From NCBI GenBank assembly GCA_947375085.1, contig CANCEQ010000102.1, forward strand, positions 1 through 10,450: a DNA stretch of 10,450 nt, in the 5' to 3' direction. The notes under the pieces were generated by a model. It worked only from the letters and a program-made list of their open reading frames with translations. It searched no databases and was not told the DNA's origin. The position numbers and the translations under genes are program-made. Below are positions 1-6,908 of the stretch, one piece after another. Positions within the stretch are counted from its first letter, which is position 1, and each line of letters begins with the position of its first letter. Origin of the DNA: Flavobacteriales bacterium (GTDB lineage: Bacteria > Bacteroidota > Bacteroidia > Flavobacteriales > Crocinitomicaceae).

Positions 1-405
1 AAACAACAAGTTGAAAAAGAATCGATGTTGAACACTCCTCCTGTATTTTCAGTTTATGTTTCTATGCTAAACTTAAGAAACTTATTAGCAAATGGTGGTG
101 TGAAAGCGGTTGAAGAAAAAAACAATTTAAAAGCTTCTTTACTTTACAACGAAATTGACAATAACCCATTATTTATTAGTCCTGTTGTTAAAGAAGATCG
201 TTCAAACATGAATGTTGCTTTCTTATTAAACGACGAATCAAAATCAGAAGCATTTGACAAGATGTGGAAAGAGGCTGGCATCGTGGGATTACCAGGTCAC
301 AGATCTACAGGAGGTTACAGAGCCTCAATGTACAATGCTTTACCAGTTTCAAGTGTTGAGGTATTGGTTGAAGTAATGAAAGAATTTGGAAGAAAAAACG
401 GTTAA
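1..405 (+). CDS. serC: Phosphoserine aminotransferase, C-terminal part
   Basis: The reading frame is open from base 1, so this is the last 134 codons of a gene that starts outside the window; the ATG at base 25 is internal. SerC is a cytosolic PLP enzyme that converts 3-phosphohydroxypyruvate plus glutamate to phosphoserine, the second step of serine synthesis, and usually has about 355-360 residues. The visible part is the small C-terminal domain. Support comes from the segment NTPPVFSVYVSMLNLRNL and from GLPGHRSTGGYRASMYNALP near the end, which matches the conserved SerC motif with the Gly-His-Arg and GGxRAS residues that shape the substrate site. The PLP lysine lies upstream and cannot be checked. 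The next gene, serA, encodes the step before it in the pathway, which strengthens the call. Confidence 0.95.
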   Translation, partial: KQQVEKESMLNTPPVFSVYVSMLNLRNLLANGGVKAVEEKNNLKASLLYNEIDNNPLFISPVVKEDRSNMNVAFLLNDESKSEAFDKMWKEAGIVGLPGHRSTGGYRASMYNALPVSSVEVLVEVMKEFGRKNG

Positions 406-415
406 ATAAATTTTG

Positions 416-478
416 AATGTTTGATTTTGAATGTTGAATTAATTTTCATCAAACATCAAACATTTAAAATCAAACATT
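416..478. repeat. 20-bp-arm inverted repeat in the serC-serA spacer
   Basis: The arms at 416-435 and 459-478 pair over 20 positions with a single G-T wobble, around a 23-base loop. The sequence is rich in the words AATGTTTGA and TCAAACATT. It ends only 6 bases before the serA start codon. In RNA it would form a long, A/U-rich hairpin. It may weaken read-through from serC to serA or sit in the leader of serA mRNA; there is no following U-run that would make it a classic terminator. Similar words recur in the inverted repeat at 6342-6445, so it may belong to a dispersed intergenic family. Confidence 0.75.
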
Positions 479-484
479 AATTAA

Positions 485-1441
485 ATGAAAATACTAGCAA
501 ACGACGGAATTTCAGATTTAGGAAAAAAGCTTTTAGAAGAAGCTGGATATACTGTAATTACTGAAAAAGTAGAGCAAAATGATTTAATTTCTGCAGTTAA
601 TTCTCAAAACATTGAGATGATTCTTGTTCGAAGCGCGACCACTGTTCGTAAAGAAGTAGTGGATGCTTGTCCGAATTTGAAATTAATTGGACGTGGTGGT
701 GTTGGTATGGACAATATCGATGTTGAATACGCGCGTGAAAAAGGAATCACTGTTATAAATACACCTGCCTCTTCTTCTCAATCTGTTGCTGAATTGGTAA
801 TGGGGCAATTATTTTCAATTTCTCGTTCGCTTCAAGATTCTTTTAAAAACATGGAAACGGGGGATTTTTCTCAATTGAAAAAGAAATTCGCTAAGGGTGT
901 TGAATTAAGAGGGAAAACGTTGGCTATTATTGGTTTCGGTAGAATCGGACAAAGTTTAGCATCCTATGCTTTAGGTGCTGGAATGGACGTAGTAGCTTCA
1001 GACAGAAGCTCAAACACAGCTAAAATTCAAGTTCCAATTGGAGCTACTAATTTTACAACTGTTGAAATAACTCCAACAACATCTTTGGAAGAAGTTATTT
1101 CAAAAGCGGATTATATTTCTATCCATGTTCCAAAACAAGCTGATGGAAGTGCCGTTATTTCTGAAAAAGAATTTGATTTAATGAAAAAAGGTGTTCGAAT
1201 AGTTAATTCTGCTCGTGGTGGTGTAATTAATGAAGAAGCTTTATTAAATGCTTTAAATTCAGGTAAGGTAGCTGCTGCTGCATTGGATGTATTTGAAAAT
1301 GAACCTTCTCCAAGAAAAGATTTGTTAAATCACCCATATATTGCAACTACTCCTCATATCGGTGCTGCGACTTTAGAAGCACAAGATAGAATTGGTGAAG
1401 AATTAGCCGATTTGATTATATCACAATTTGGTAAATTTTAA
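485..1441 (+). CDS. serA: D-3-phosphoglycerate dehydrogenase, short form without ACT domain
   Basis: This 318-residue protein is a D-isomer-specific 2-hydroxyacid dehydrogenase. It oxidises 3-phosphoglycerate to 3-phosphohydroxypyruvate with NAD, the first step of serine synthesis in the cytosol. The substrate-domain motif GRGGVGMDNID lies at 69-79. The NAD-binding Rossmann motif GFGRIG is at 150-155, followed by the acidic residue D173 that selects NAD over NADP. The catalytic triad of the family is visible as R244 (NSARGG), E273 (ENEP) and H291 (TPHIGAAT). The protein stops right after the catalytic core, so it lacks the C-terminal ACT domain (and the extra domain of longer types) through which serine inhibits many SerA enzymes. 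The start follows an in-frame AT-rich leader, without a Shine-Dalgarno site. Its position directly after serC favours SerA over other family members such as lactate or glyoxylate dehydrogenases. Confidence 0.93.
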   Translation: MKILANDGISDLGKKLLEEAGYTVITEKVEQNDLISAVNSQNIEMILVRSATTVRKEVVDACPNLKLIGRGGVGMDNIDVEYAREKGITVINTPASSSQSVAELVMGQLFSISRSLQDSFKNMETGDFSQLKKKFAKGVELRGKTLAIIGFGRIGQSLASYALGAGMDVVASDRSSNTAKIQVPIGATNFTTVEITPTTSLEEVISKADYISIHVPKQADGSAVISEKEFDLMKKGVRIVNSARGGVINEEALLNALNSGKVAAAALDVFENEPSPRKDLLNHPYIATTPHIGAATLEAQDRIGEELADLIISQFGKF

Positions 1442-1498
1442 ATATTTTCAATATGTAGTGACAGGTAGCGACCTGTCGCTACATATTGAAAATATTTA
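1439..1498. repeat. 28-bp-arm hairpin beginning in the serA stop codon, with nested octamer repeats
   Basis: The arms 1439-1466 and 1471-1498 are complementary over 28 positions, with one T-G wobble (1459 with 1478), around the 4-base loop AGCG. The left arm starts with the TAA stop of serA. The GC-richer core carries three copies of one octamer at exact 10-bp steps: GTAGTGAC at 1455, GTAGCGAC at 1465 and the inverse GTCGCTAC at 1475. The stem could end serA mRNA or protect its 3' end from exonucleases. There is no clear T-run afterwards. The nested palindrome looks like a REP-type dispersed repeat rather than a simple terminator; copies elsewhere in the genome would decide this. Confidence 0.85.
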
Positions 1499-1515
1499 TT
1501 ATCTAAATTAAAACA

Positions 1516-2751
1516 ATGACTAAAATAAAAGCTTTCAAGGCGTTAAGACCGGTTCGTGACAAAGTACATTTAGTCGCTACTCGTCCTTATTATTCGTACA
1601 AAAAAAATGTATTAAAAGCGAAATTGGAAGATAATCCATTTACTTTTTTACGCATTATTAATCCAGAATTTGGTAGTACAATTAAAACAAAACCGAATTC
1701 AATTGAACGATTTAATCTTGTTAGTGAAAGCTACAAAAAGTTTATAAATGAGGGAATCTTAATTAAAGAAAAAAGAGAAACACTTTATATTTATAGACAA
1801 ACAAAAGACAATCAAGAATTTACAGGTATAATTGCTGGAGCAAGTGTTCAAGAATACGAAGATGACCTCATCAAAAAACACGAAGCTACTCTTACTTCAA
1901 GAGAAGCCATGTTTACAAGCTATCTTGATATCGTTGGATACAATGCAGAACCTGTACTCCTATCCTACCCTCATCAAAATGAGATTGATACATTAATTAA
2001 TATCATTACAGCTAAACGTCCTGAATACGAATTTTCTACAACCGATCGTATCAAACATGAACTTTGGGTTTTAAATGATGTTGAAACAAAAGAAGTCATT
2101 CATGCTTTCGAAAAAATAGATGCTTGCTATATTGCAGATGGACATCATCGCTCCGCTTCTTCTGCTTCCTTAACTAAATTAAGAAGAGAAAAAGGAAATG
2201 ATCAAGTCGACAATAAAGATTTCTTTTTAGCTTATTTTATTGATGAACGTAAATTAAAAATATTAGAATTCAATCGTATTGTAAAGACCTTAAATGGACT
2301 TACAAAAATTGAATTCCTTGACAAATTAACAGCCCATTTTGAAATAGAAAAATTACATTCTTCTCAAAAACCGGCTTCAGAACATGAGATAACCATTTGT
2401 ATTGAAGGAGATTGGTACTTACTTACTTGTAAACCTGAAATCATAAATAATGAGCATCCTGTAAAATGTTTAGATCCTGAAATTTTGACTAATTATGTCT
2501 TAACTCCCATTTTAGGAATTAAAGATTTGAAAACTGATGAGAATATTGAATTTGTCAGCGGTGCAGAATCAATTCAATCGATTGAAGAAAAAATTACCAA
2601 AGGAAAATTTAAAGTTGCGTTTATTCTCTATCCTATCGCTATGGACCAAGTGAAACGTGTTGCTGATAATCAAATGATTATGCCTCCAAAATCAACTTGG
2701 GTTGAACCTAAAATGAGAAGTGGATTAACTATTTACAATATCAACGAATGA
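1516..2751 (+). CDS. DUF1015 family protein, conserved, function not established
   Basis: This 411-residue soluble protein has the N-terminal segment IKAFKALRPVRDK followed by VATRPYY, typical of DUF1015, and the family signature YIADGHHRSASSASL, with D208, H210, H211 and R212. HELWVL precedes it, and the C-terminal third holds LYPIAMDQVKRVADN and the PPKSTWVEPKMRSGL segment. There is no signal peptide or membrane segment, so it should act in the cytosol. Its length is normal for the family. It follows serC and serA and overlaps yggS by 4 bp (ATGA), so it belongs to one transcription unit with a PLP-handling protein. No biochemical role is certain. The DGHHR motif resembles the one in ParB-like folds, including free serine kinase enzymes of the SerK type; with its location this makes a role in serine or phosphoserine metabolism a reasonable guess but no more. 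The family call is firm, the function is not. Confidence 0.88.
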   Translation: MTKIKAFKALRPVRDKVHLVATRPYYSYKKNVLKAKLEDNPFTFLRIINPEFGSTIKTKPNSIERFNLVSESYKKFINEGILIKEKRETLYIYRQTKDNQEFTGIIAGASVQEYEDDLIKKHEATLTSREAMFTSYLDIVGYNAEPVLLSYPHQNEIDTLINIITAKRPEYEFSTTDRIKHELWVLNDVETKEVIHAFEKIDACYIADGHHRSASSASLTKLRREKGNDQVDNKDFFLAYFIDERKLKILEFNRIVKTLNGLTKIEFLDKLTAHFEIEKLHSSQKPASEHEITICIEGDWYLLTCKPEIINNEHPVKCLDPEILTNYVLTPILGIKDLKTDENIEFVSGAESIQSIEEKITKGKFKVAFILYPIAMDQVKRVADNQMIMPPKSTWVEPKMRSGLTIYNINE

Positions 2752-3407
2752 TTAAAGAAAATCTTACTAAAATTCAGGCTACAATCCCTGCTGATGTAAC
2801 TTTGGTTGCTGTATCTAAAACAAAACCTGTCTCTGATTTACAAGAAGTATACGATGCTGGTCAACGTGTTTTTGGAGAGAATAAAGTCCAAGAAATGACT
2901 GAAAAGTACGAAGTTCTTCCTAAAGATATTCAATGGCACTTAATCGGACATTTACAAACGAACAAAGTTAAATACATTGCTCCTTTCGTTTCTTTAATTC
3001 ACTCGGTTGACAGTATGAAATTATTGAATGAAATCAATAAAGAAGCGAAAAAAAACAACCGTGTAATTGATTGTTTACTTCAATTTCATATTGCTGAAGA
3101 AGAGACAAAGTTTGGTTTATCTATTGAAGAAGCAAAAGAACTGTTAGAATCAAAAGAATTTGTTGAAATGCAAAATGTTTCAATTGTTGGAATTATGGGG
3201 ATGGCTTCATTCACGGAAAACATTGAAACTGTTCGTCACGAATTCAGAGTTTTAGAAAGTTATTTCCAAATTTTAAAAAGTCATTTCTTTAAATTTAATC
3301 ACCATTTCAAAGAAATATCAATGGGAATGAGTGGTGACTACCTTTTAGCAATCGAAGAAGGAAGTACGATGGTTCGAGTTGGCAGTTCTATTTTTGGAAC
3401 TAGATAA
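2748..3407 (+). CDS. yggS: YggS/PROSC family pyridoxal-phosphate homeostasis protein
   Basis: The 219-residue protein is a single-domain, fold type III PLP-binding barrel like the N-terminal part of alanine racemase. It has no known strong enzyme activity; in other bacteria it buffers PLP and its loss disturbs vitamin B6 and amino-acid pools. The PLP lysine is K24 in VAVSKTKP. Other family motifs are FGENKVQE (42-49), WHLIGHLQTNK (63-73), the GIMGMA strand (148-153), and the closing phosphate-binding block SMGMSGDYLLAIEEGSTMVR followed by VGSSIFG. The length matches the usual 220-230 residues. The ATG overlaps the stop of the DUF1015 gene (ATGA), which implies translational coupling and fixes the start. 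The context next to the PLP enzyme SerC fits its role as a PLP carrier or buffer. Confidence 0.95.
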   Translation: MIKENLTKIQATIPADVTLVAVSKTKPVSDLQEVYDAGQRVFGENKVQEMTEKYEVLPKDIQWHLIGHLQTNKVKYIAPFVSLIHSVDSMKLLNEINKEAKKNNRVIDCLLQFHIAEEETKFGLSIEEAKELLESKEFVEMQNVSIVGIMGMASFTENIETVRHEFRVLESYFQILKSHFFKFNHHFKEISMGMSGDYLLAIEEGSTMVRVGSSIFGTR

Positions 3408-3444
3408 TTATTGAAATTAAACACACTTTACATATTTATAAATT

Positions 3445-5475
3445 ATGACAATCAAAAATAAAGCACTTATAACACTTATAACATCATCACTTTTAATTAG
3501 TTGCGAAACAAAAATTCAACCTTTAAATGGTATTGAAAGAAAAGTTCCAAATGAAAAACAAGTAGACCGTTTTGCTGATATTCAAGTTTTACGATTTGAT
3601 ATTGAAGGCTTTGATAAATTAAGTTTGAATCAAAAGAAATTGGTTTATTTCTTATCTGAAGCTGGACTTTGTGGAAGAGATATCATCTATGATCAAAACA
3701 ATGAATTCAATTTAGAAATTCGTCATGCTCTAGAGTCGATTGTTTCTAATTACAAAGGTGAAAAAGAAAGTGATAATTGGTATTTATTTGATACATATGC
3801 TAAAAGAGTTTGGTTTTCTAATGGAATTCACCATCACTATGGCATGGATAAAATTATGCCTGAATTTTCTAGAGAATACTTTAGCGAGTTGTTAAAATCA
3901 ACAAAAACAGAATTAAGTAAAGAAGCGATTGCTGTAATTTTTGATACAGATAAAGCAATGAAACGTAAAGTGAAAGATGCGAATCTGGATATGATTGTTG
4001 CTTCTGCTAATAACTTCTACGGAAATGGCGTTACTCAAAAAATGGCGGATGATTTTTATTCTAAATTAAACAATCCAAACGATCCTACACCAATGGAAAT
4101 TGGTTTGAATTCAACTCTGATTTTAAAAGACGGAAAACTTTTTGAAGATGTTTGGAAATCGGGAGGTCGTTATGGAAAAGCAATTGATAAAATCATTTTT
4201 TGGTTGAACAAAGCCGTTACAGTTGCAGAAAATCCAGATCAAGCGAAAGCTTTATCGAAATTGATTGAATTTTATAAAACAGGAAGTTTAAAAATTTGGG
4301 ATGAATACAACATTCTTTGGGCTTCTTCTACAAAAGGAGACATCGATTGGATAAACGGATACATTGAAACATATGGAGATGCAATGGGACGTAAAGGAGA
4401 TTACGAAAGTATGGTTCAAATTACGGATTTTGAGGCTTCAAAACACATGAAAGTAGTTGCAGATAATGCACAATGGTTTGAAGATAATTCAACAATACTT
4501 CCTGCACATAAAAAGAAAGATGTAAAAGGTGTTAGTTACAAAGTAATTCAAGTAGCAAGTGAATCTGGGGATGCTTCTCCTGCTACTCCAATTGGTGTTA
4601 ATTTACCAAACAATAACTGGATTAGAGAGCAACATGGTTCTAAATCAGTTAGTTTAGGAAATGTAATCGCAGCATATGAAAAAGCTGGTGGACCAGGATT
4701 AGTGAAAGAATTTGCACACGATCAGGAAGAAATTACTAGAGCTGAAAAATACGCTGCATTGGCTGGTAAATTACACACTGCATTGCATGAAGTAATTGGT
4801 CACGCTTCTGGTCAGATTAACAAAGGAGTTGGTCAACCATCTGAAACACTCAAAAATTATGCAAGTACACTTGAAGAAGCAAGAGCGGATTTAGTTGGTT
4901 TATATTACATCATGGATCCAAAATTACTTGAAATTGGATTAATTAAAACGCAAGATGTTGGGAAAGCAGAATACGATGCATACTTAAGAAATGGACTACT
5001 TGCTCAATTACAACGTTTAGAAATTGGTAAGCAAGTAGAAGAAGAACACATGCAAAACCGTCAATTGGTTTCTTCATGGGTGTTTGAAAAAGGACAAAAA
5101 GACAATATAATTGCGAAAGTAGTAAAGAACGGTAAAACGTATTACGACATCAAAGATTACAAAAAGTTAAGAGTTCTTTTCGGTCAATTATTACGTGAAA
5201 TTCAACGTATTACTTCAGAAGGCGATTATGCTGCAGGTAAAAAATTGGTTGAAGACTATGGAGTAAAAGTAAATTTAGCAATTCACAAAGAAGTTTTAGA
5301 GCGAGTAAAACCATTGGATTTAGCACCCTATAACGGTTTCGTAAACCCTATTTTTGTTACTAAAACGAATGCAAAAGGCGAAATTATTGATATTAAAATA
5401 GAAAATACGCAGAAATTTGAAGAACAAATGCTATATTACGGTAAGAAATATGGTTTTTTAGATATTAGACAATAG
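3445..5475 (+). CDS. Dipeptidyl peptidase III (M49 zinc peptidase), predicted lipoprotein
   Basis: This 676-residue protein belongs to peptidase family M49, which removes dipeptides from the N-terminus of short peptides. The two diagnostic motifs are present: HEVIGH at 448-453 (HExxGH; zinc ligands H448 and H453, catalytic E449) and EEARAD at 477-482 (EExxAD; E478 is the expected third ligand). The size is that of the Bacteroidetes DPP III group. The N-terminus has a positive start, a hydrophobic stretch and a lipobox LISC with Cys at residue 20, so the enzyme is probably exported and lipid-anchored in the periplasm or on the outer membrane, unlike the cytosolic eukaryotic enzyme. The 37-bp gap from yggS suggests it may still be co-transcribed. 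Bacteroidetes members are often mislabelled as dihydrofolate reductase in databases; nothing here resembles that family. Its likely use is recovery of peptide nutrients. Confidence 0.93.
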   Translation: MTIKNKALITLITSSLLISCETKIQPLNGIERKVPNEKQVDRFADIQVLRFDIEGFDKLSLNQKKLVYFLSEAGLCGRDIIYDQNNEFNLEIRHALESIVSNYKGEKESDNWYLFDTYAKRVWFSNGIHHHYGMDKIMPEFSREYFSELLKSTKTELSKEAIAVIFDTDKAMKRKVKDANLDMIVASANNFYGNGVTQKMADDFYSKLNNPNDPTPMEIGLNSTLILKDGKLFEDVWKSGGRYGKAIDKIIFWLNKAVTVAENPDQAKALSKLIEFYKTGSLKIWDEYNILWASSTKGDIDWINGYIETYGDAMGRKGDYESMVQITDFEASKHMKVVADNAQWFEDNSTILPAHKKKDVKGVSYKVIQVASESGDASPATPIGVNLPNNNWIREQHGSKSVSLGNVIAAYEKAGGPGLVKEFAHDQEEITRAEKYAALAGKLHTALHEVIGHASGQINKGVGQPSETLKNYASTLEEARADLVGLYYIMDPKLLEIGLIKTQDVGKAEYDAYLRNGLLAQLQRLEIGKQVEEEHMQNRQLVSSWVFEKGQKDNIIAKVVKNGKTYYDIKDYKKLRVLFGQLLREIQRITSEGDYAAGKKLVEDYGVKVNLAIHKEVLERVKPLDLAPYNGFVNPIFVTKTNAKGEIIDIKIENTQKFEEQMLYYGKKYGFLDIRQ

Positions 5476-5541
5476 ATTTTTAGACTAGAGACATTAGACT
5501 TAAGATAATATTTGTCTAACTTCTAATATCTAAAAATCTAT
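5472..5541. repeat. Inverted repeat overlapping the DPP III stop codon
   Basis: The sequence ATAGATTTTTAGA at 5472-5484 is matched exactly by its complement at 5529-5541 (13 bp), and TTAGAC at 5494-5499 by GTCTAA at 5514-5519. Together they give a two-part stem with a 9-by-9 internal loop and a 14-base end loop. The outer left arm includes the TAG stop (5473-5475). It lies 19 bases before the next start codon. It may process or end the upstream mRNA. The TTAGAC/TCTAA wording differs from the other inverted repeats in the window, so it would be a separate repeat family. Confidence 0.7.
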
Positions 5542-5560
5542 CATCTCAAAATTAAATAAA

Positions 5561-6331
5561 ATGAAAACTAAAAAAGAAATCGTCGACAATTGGTTACCTC
5601 GCTATACAGGTGAATCATTAGAAAATTTTGGTGAGTATATTTTACTATGTAATTTCATTAACTACGTTGAGAAATTTGCGACAGCCAACAATGTACCAAT
5701 TATCGGACATGGTAAACCGATGCAATGTGCTACTGCAAATGGAATCACAATTATAAATTTCGGTATGGGTAGCGCGTCTGCCGCTACTTGTGTCGACTTA
5801 CTCTCTGCAATTAAGCCAAAAGCAATTCTTTTTTTAGGGAAATGTGGTGGATTGAAATCAAAAAGTGTTGTTGGCGATTTAATACTTCCTATTGCAGCAA
5901 TTAGAGGCGAAGGAACAAGTAATGATTATTTTCCACCGGAAGTTCCTGCATTGCCTTCGTTTGCGCTTCAAAAAGCTATTTCAACTACCATAAGAGATTT
6001 CCATTGCGATTATTGGACAGGTACTTGTTATACAACCAACAGAAGAGTTTGGGAGCACGATGATAAATTCAAAGAATATTTGAATAATATCAGAGCAATG
6101 GCAATAGATATGGAAACAGCAACCATTTTCACTGTTGGATTTGCGAATAAAATTCCTACAGGAGCGCTTTTATTAGTTTCTGATTCTCCAATGACACCAC
6201 AAGGAGTAAAAACTGCTGAAAGCGACAACAAAGCCACTACAGAATTTGTAGATAAGCACCTTCAAATTGGTATTGAATCTTTAAAACAATTAATTAATAA
6301 TGGGGATACTGTTAGGCATTTGAGATACTAG
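5561..6331 (+). CDS. amn: AMP nucleosidase, short Bacteroidetes-type
   Basis: The 256-residue protein has the purine nucleoside phosphorylase/MTAP fold. The expected reaction is hydrolysis of AMP to adenine and ribose 5-phosphate in the cytosol, linking nucleotide turnover to purine salvage. Visible motifs are NFGMGSASAATCVDLL (about 67-82), FLGKCGG (about 88-94), the nucleoside-site pair M184-E185 in AIDMETATIF, and SDSP with D208, the position of the catalytic Asp in this fold. The well-known E. coli Amn has about 480 residues with an N-terminal regulatory domain; here only the catalytic domain is present, as in a separate Bacteroidetes subfamily, so allosteric control by ATP and phosphate may differ. 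Its ATG follows the inverted repeat by 19 bases and no clear promoter is visible. Other nucleosidases of the same fold remain possible, but the overall pattern fits this subfamily best. Confidence 0.85.
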   Translation: MKTKKEIVDNWLPRYTGESLENFGEYILLCNFINYVEKFATANNVPIIGHGKPMQCATANGITIINFGMGSASAATCVDLLSAIKPKAILFLGKCGGLKSKSVVGDLILPIAAIRGEGTSNDYFPPEVPALPSFALQKAISTTIRDFHCDYWTGTCYTTNRRVWEHDDKFKEYLNNIRAMAIDMETATIFTVGFANKIPTGALLLVSDSPMTPQGVKTAESDNKATTEFVDKHLQIGIESLKQLINNGDTVRHLRY

Positions 6332-6341
6332 AAAGTTAATG

Positions 6342-6445
6342 TTGGATGTTTAATTGTTAATAAATATCTTAAGAAGATGAAATAATTGATATTAAAAATT
6401 AGTTACAAGTAAAACCAAATCAAAAATTTAACATTCAACATCCAA
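6342..6445. repeat. Imperfect long-span inverted repeat after the AMP nucleosidase gene
   Basis: TTGGATGTT at 6342-6350 pairs exactly with AACATCCAA at 6437-6445, and GTTAA at 6356-6360 with TTAAC at 6428-6432. The 67 bases inside contain a small hairpin (ATCTT 6366-6370 with AAGAT 6374-6378). The repeat fills the spacer between two convergent genes, the AMP nucleosidase and the ABM gene, so it could serve as a terminator for both. Its words (ATGTTTAAT, AACATTCAAC) recall the serC-serA spacer repeat at 416-478, which suggests a common dispersed family. Confidence 0.5.
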
Positions 6446-6456
6446 AATTTAAAAAA

Positions 6457-6756
6457 CTATTTCATCAAATCCTCAACCAATTCCATTGCGTATTCTGTTT
6501 TGATCGAATTACAACTCTCGCTCATAATACGTTGATATTCATTGGCACTTTTAGGTAGATTCACTTTTTCTTTTGCCCATGTTTCTCTATCTGGCCATTG
6601 AGCATAAGCTATATAATGTGTTTCTGAAGTTTTATGTAAACGAGAACCTAATGATCCTTCTCTTGTGTACAACATTACTGTCATTTTTTTCCAAGCATTG
6701 ATGAATGTTTCAATACTGTCTGGCTTAACATCAAAAGAATAAATAACTGAAAACAT
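6457..6756 (-). CDS. ABM-domain (dimeric alpha+beta barrel) small protein
   Basis: The 99-residue protein matches the antibiotic-biosynthesis-monooxygenase-like fold. The pattern is a first strand MFSVIYSFDVKP, an amphipathic helix IETFINAWKKMT, a central GSLGSRLHKTSETHYIAYAQW segment, and a helix beginning PDRETWAKEK. Such proteins are cytosolic dimers, some acting as cofactor-free oxygenases or heme-degrading enzymes, many without known function. Nothing in the residues points to one substrate: the Asn and Trp pattern of heme-degrading IsdG enzymes is not clearly present. It is convergent with the AMP nucleosidase and divergent from the small secreted protein at 6909, so it is a one-gene unit. 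The start ATG gives the usual domain length. The family call is good; the activity is unknown. Confidence 0.75.
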   Translation of the reverse strand: MFSVIYSFDVKPDSIETFINAWKKMTVMLYTREGSLGSRLHKTSETHYIAYAQWPDRETWAKEKVNLPKSANEYQRIMSESCNSIKTEYAMELVEDLMK

Positions 6757-6908
6757 ATTTTATATTTAAGAGAAAATTGTGATATAAAGATACTAGATTT
6801 CTACAAATGATAACGATCTCAATTTTCAGAATTTAATCTATTCGATATTTTGATATTATCTATCAATAGTTTAAATTTACCAAATAAACTTAAAATTAGA
6901 CTTTTAAC

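Noticed and set aside
3445..5475. Annotation as dihydrofolate reductase, common in databases for this family.
   Set aside because: The 676-residue length and the HExxGH and EExxAD motifs are those of M49 peptidases; no folate reductase motif is present.
6028..6237. A 69-codon open frame on the - strand inside the AMP nucleosidase gene.
   Set aside because: It lies fully within a strong + strand gene, shows no recognisable domain and is best explained as a shadow frame.
6757..6908. Promoter and operator candidates between the ABM gene and the small secreted protein: TATCTTTA on the - strand (6792-6785) and the palindrome TTGATA-N5-TATCAA (6850-6866).
   Set aside because: The box lacks the last G and has no TTG at a proper distance; a 6-bp palindrome is expected by chance in such AT-rich DNA.
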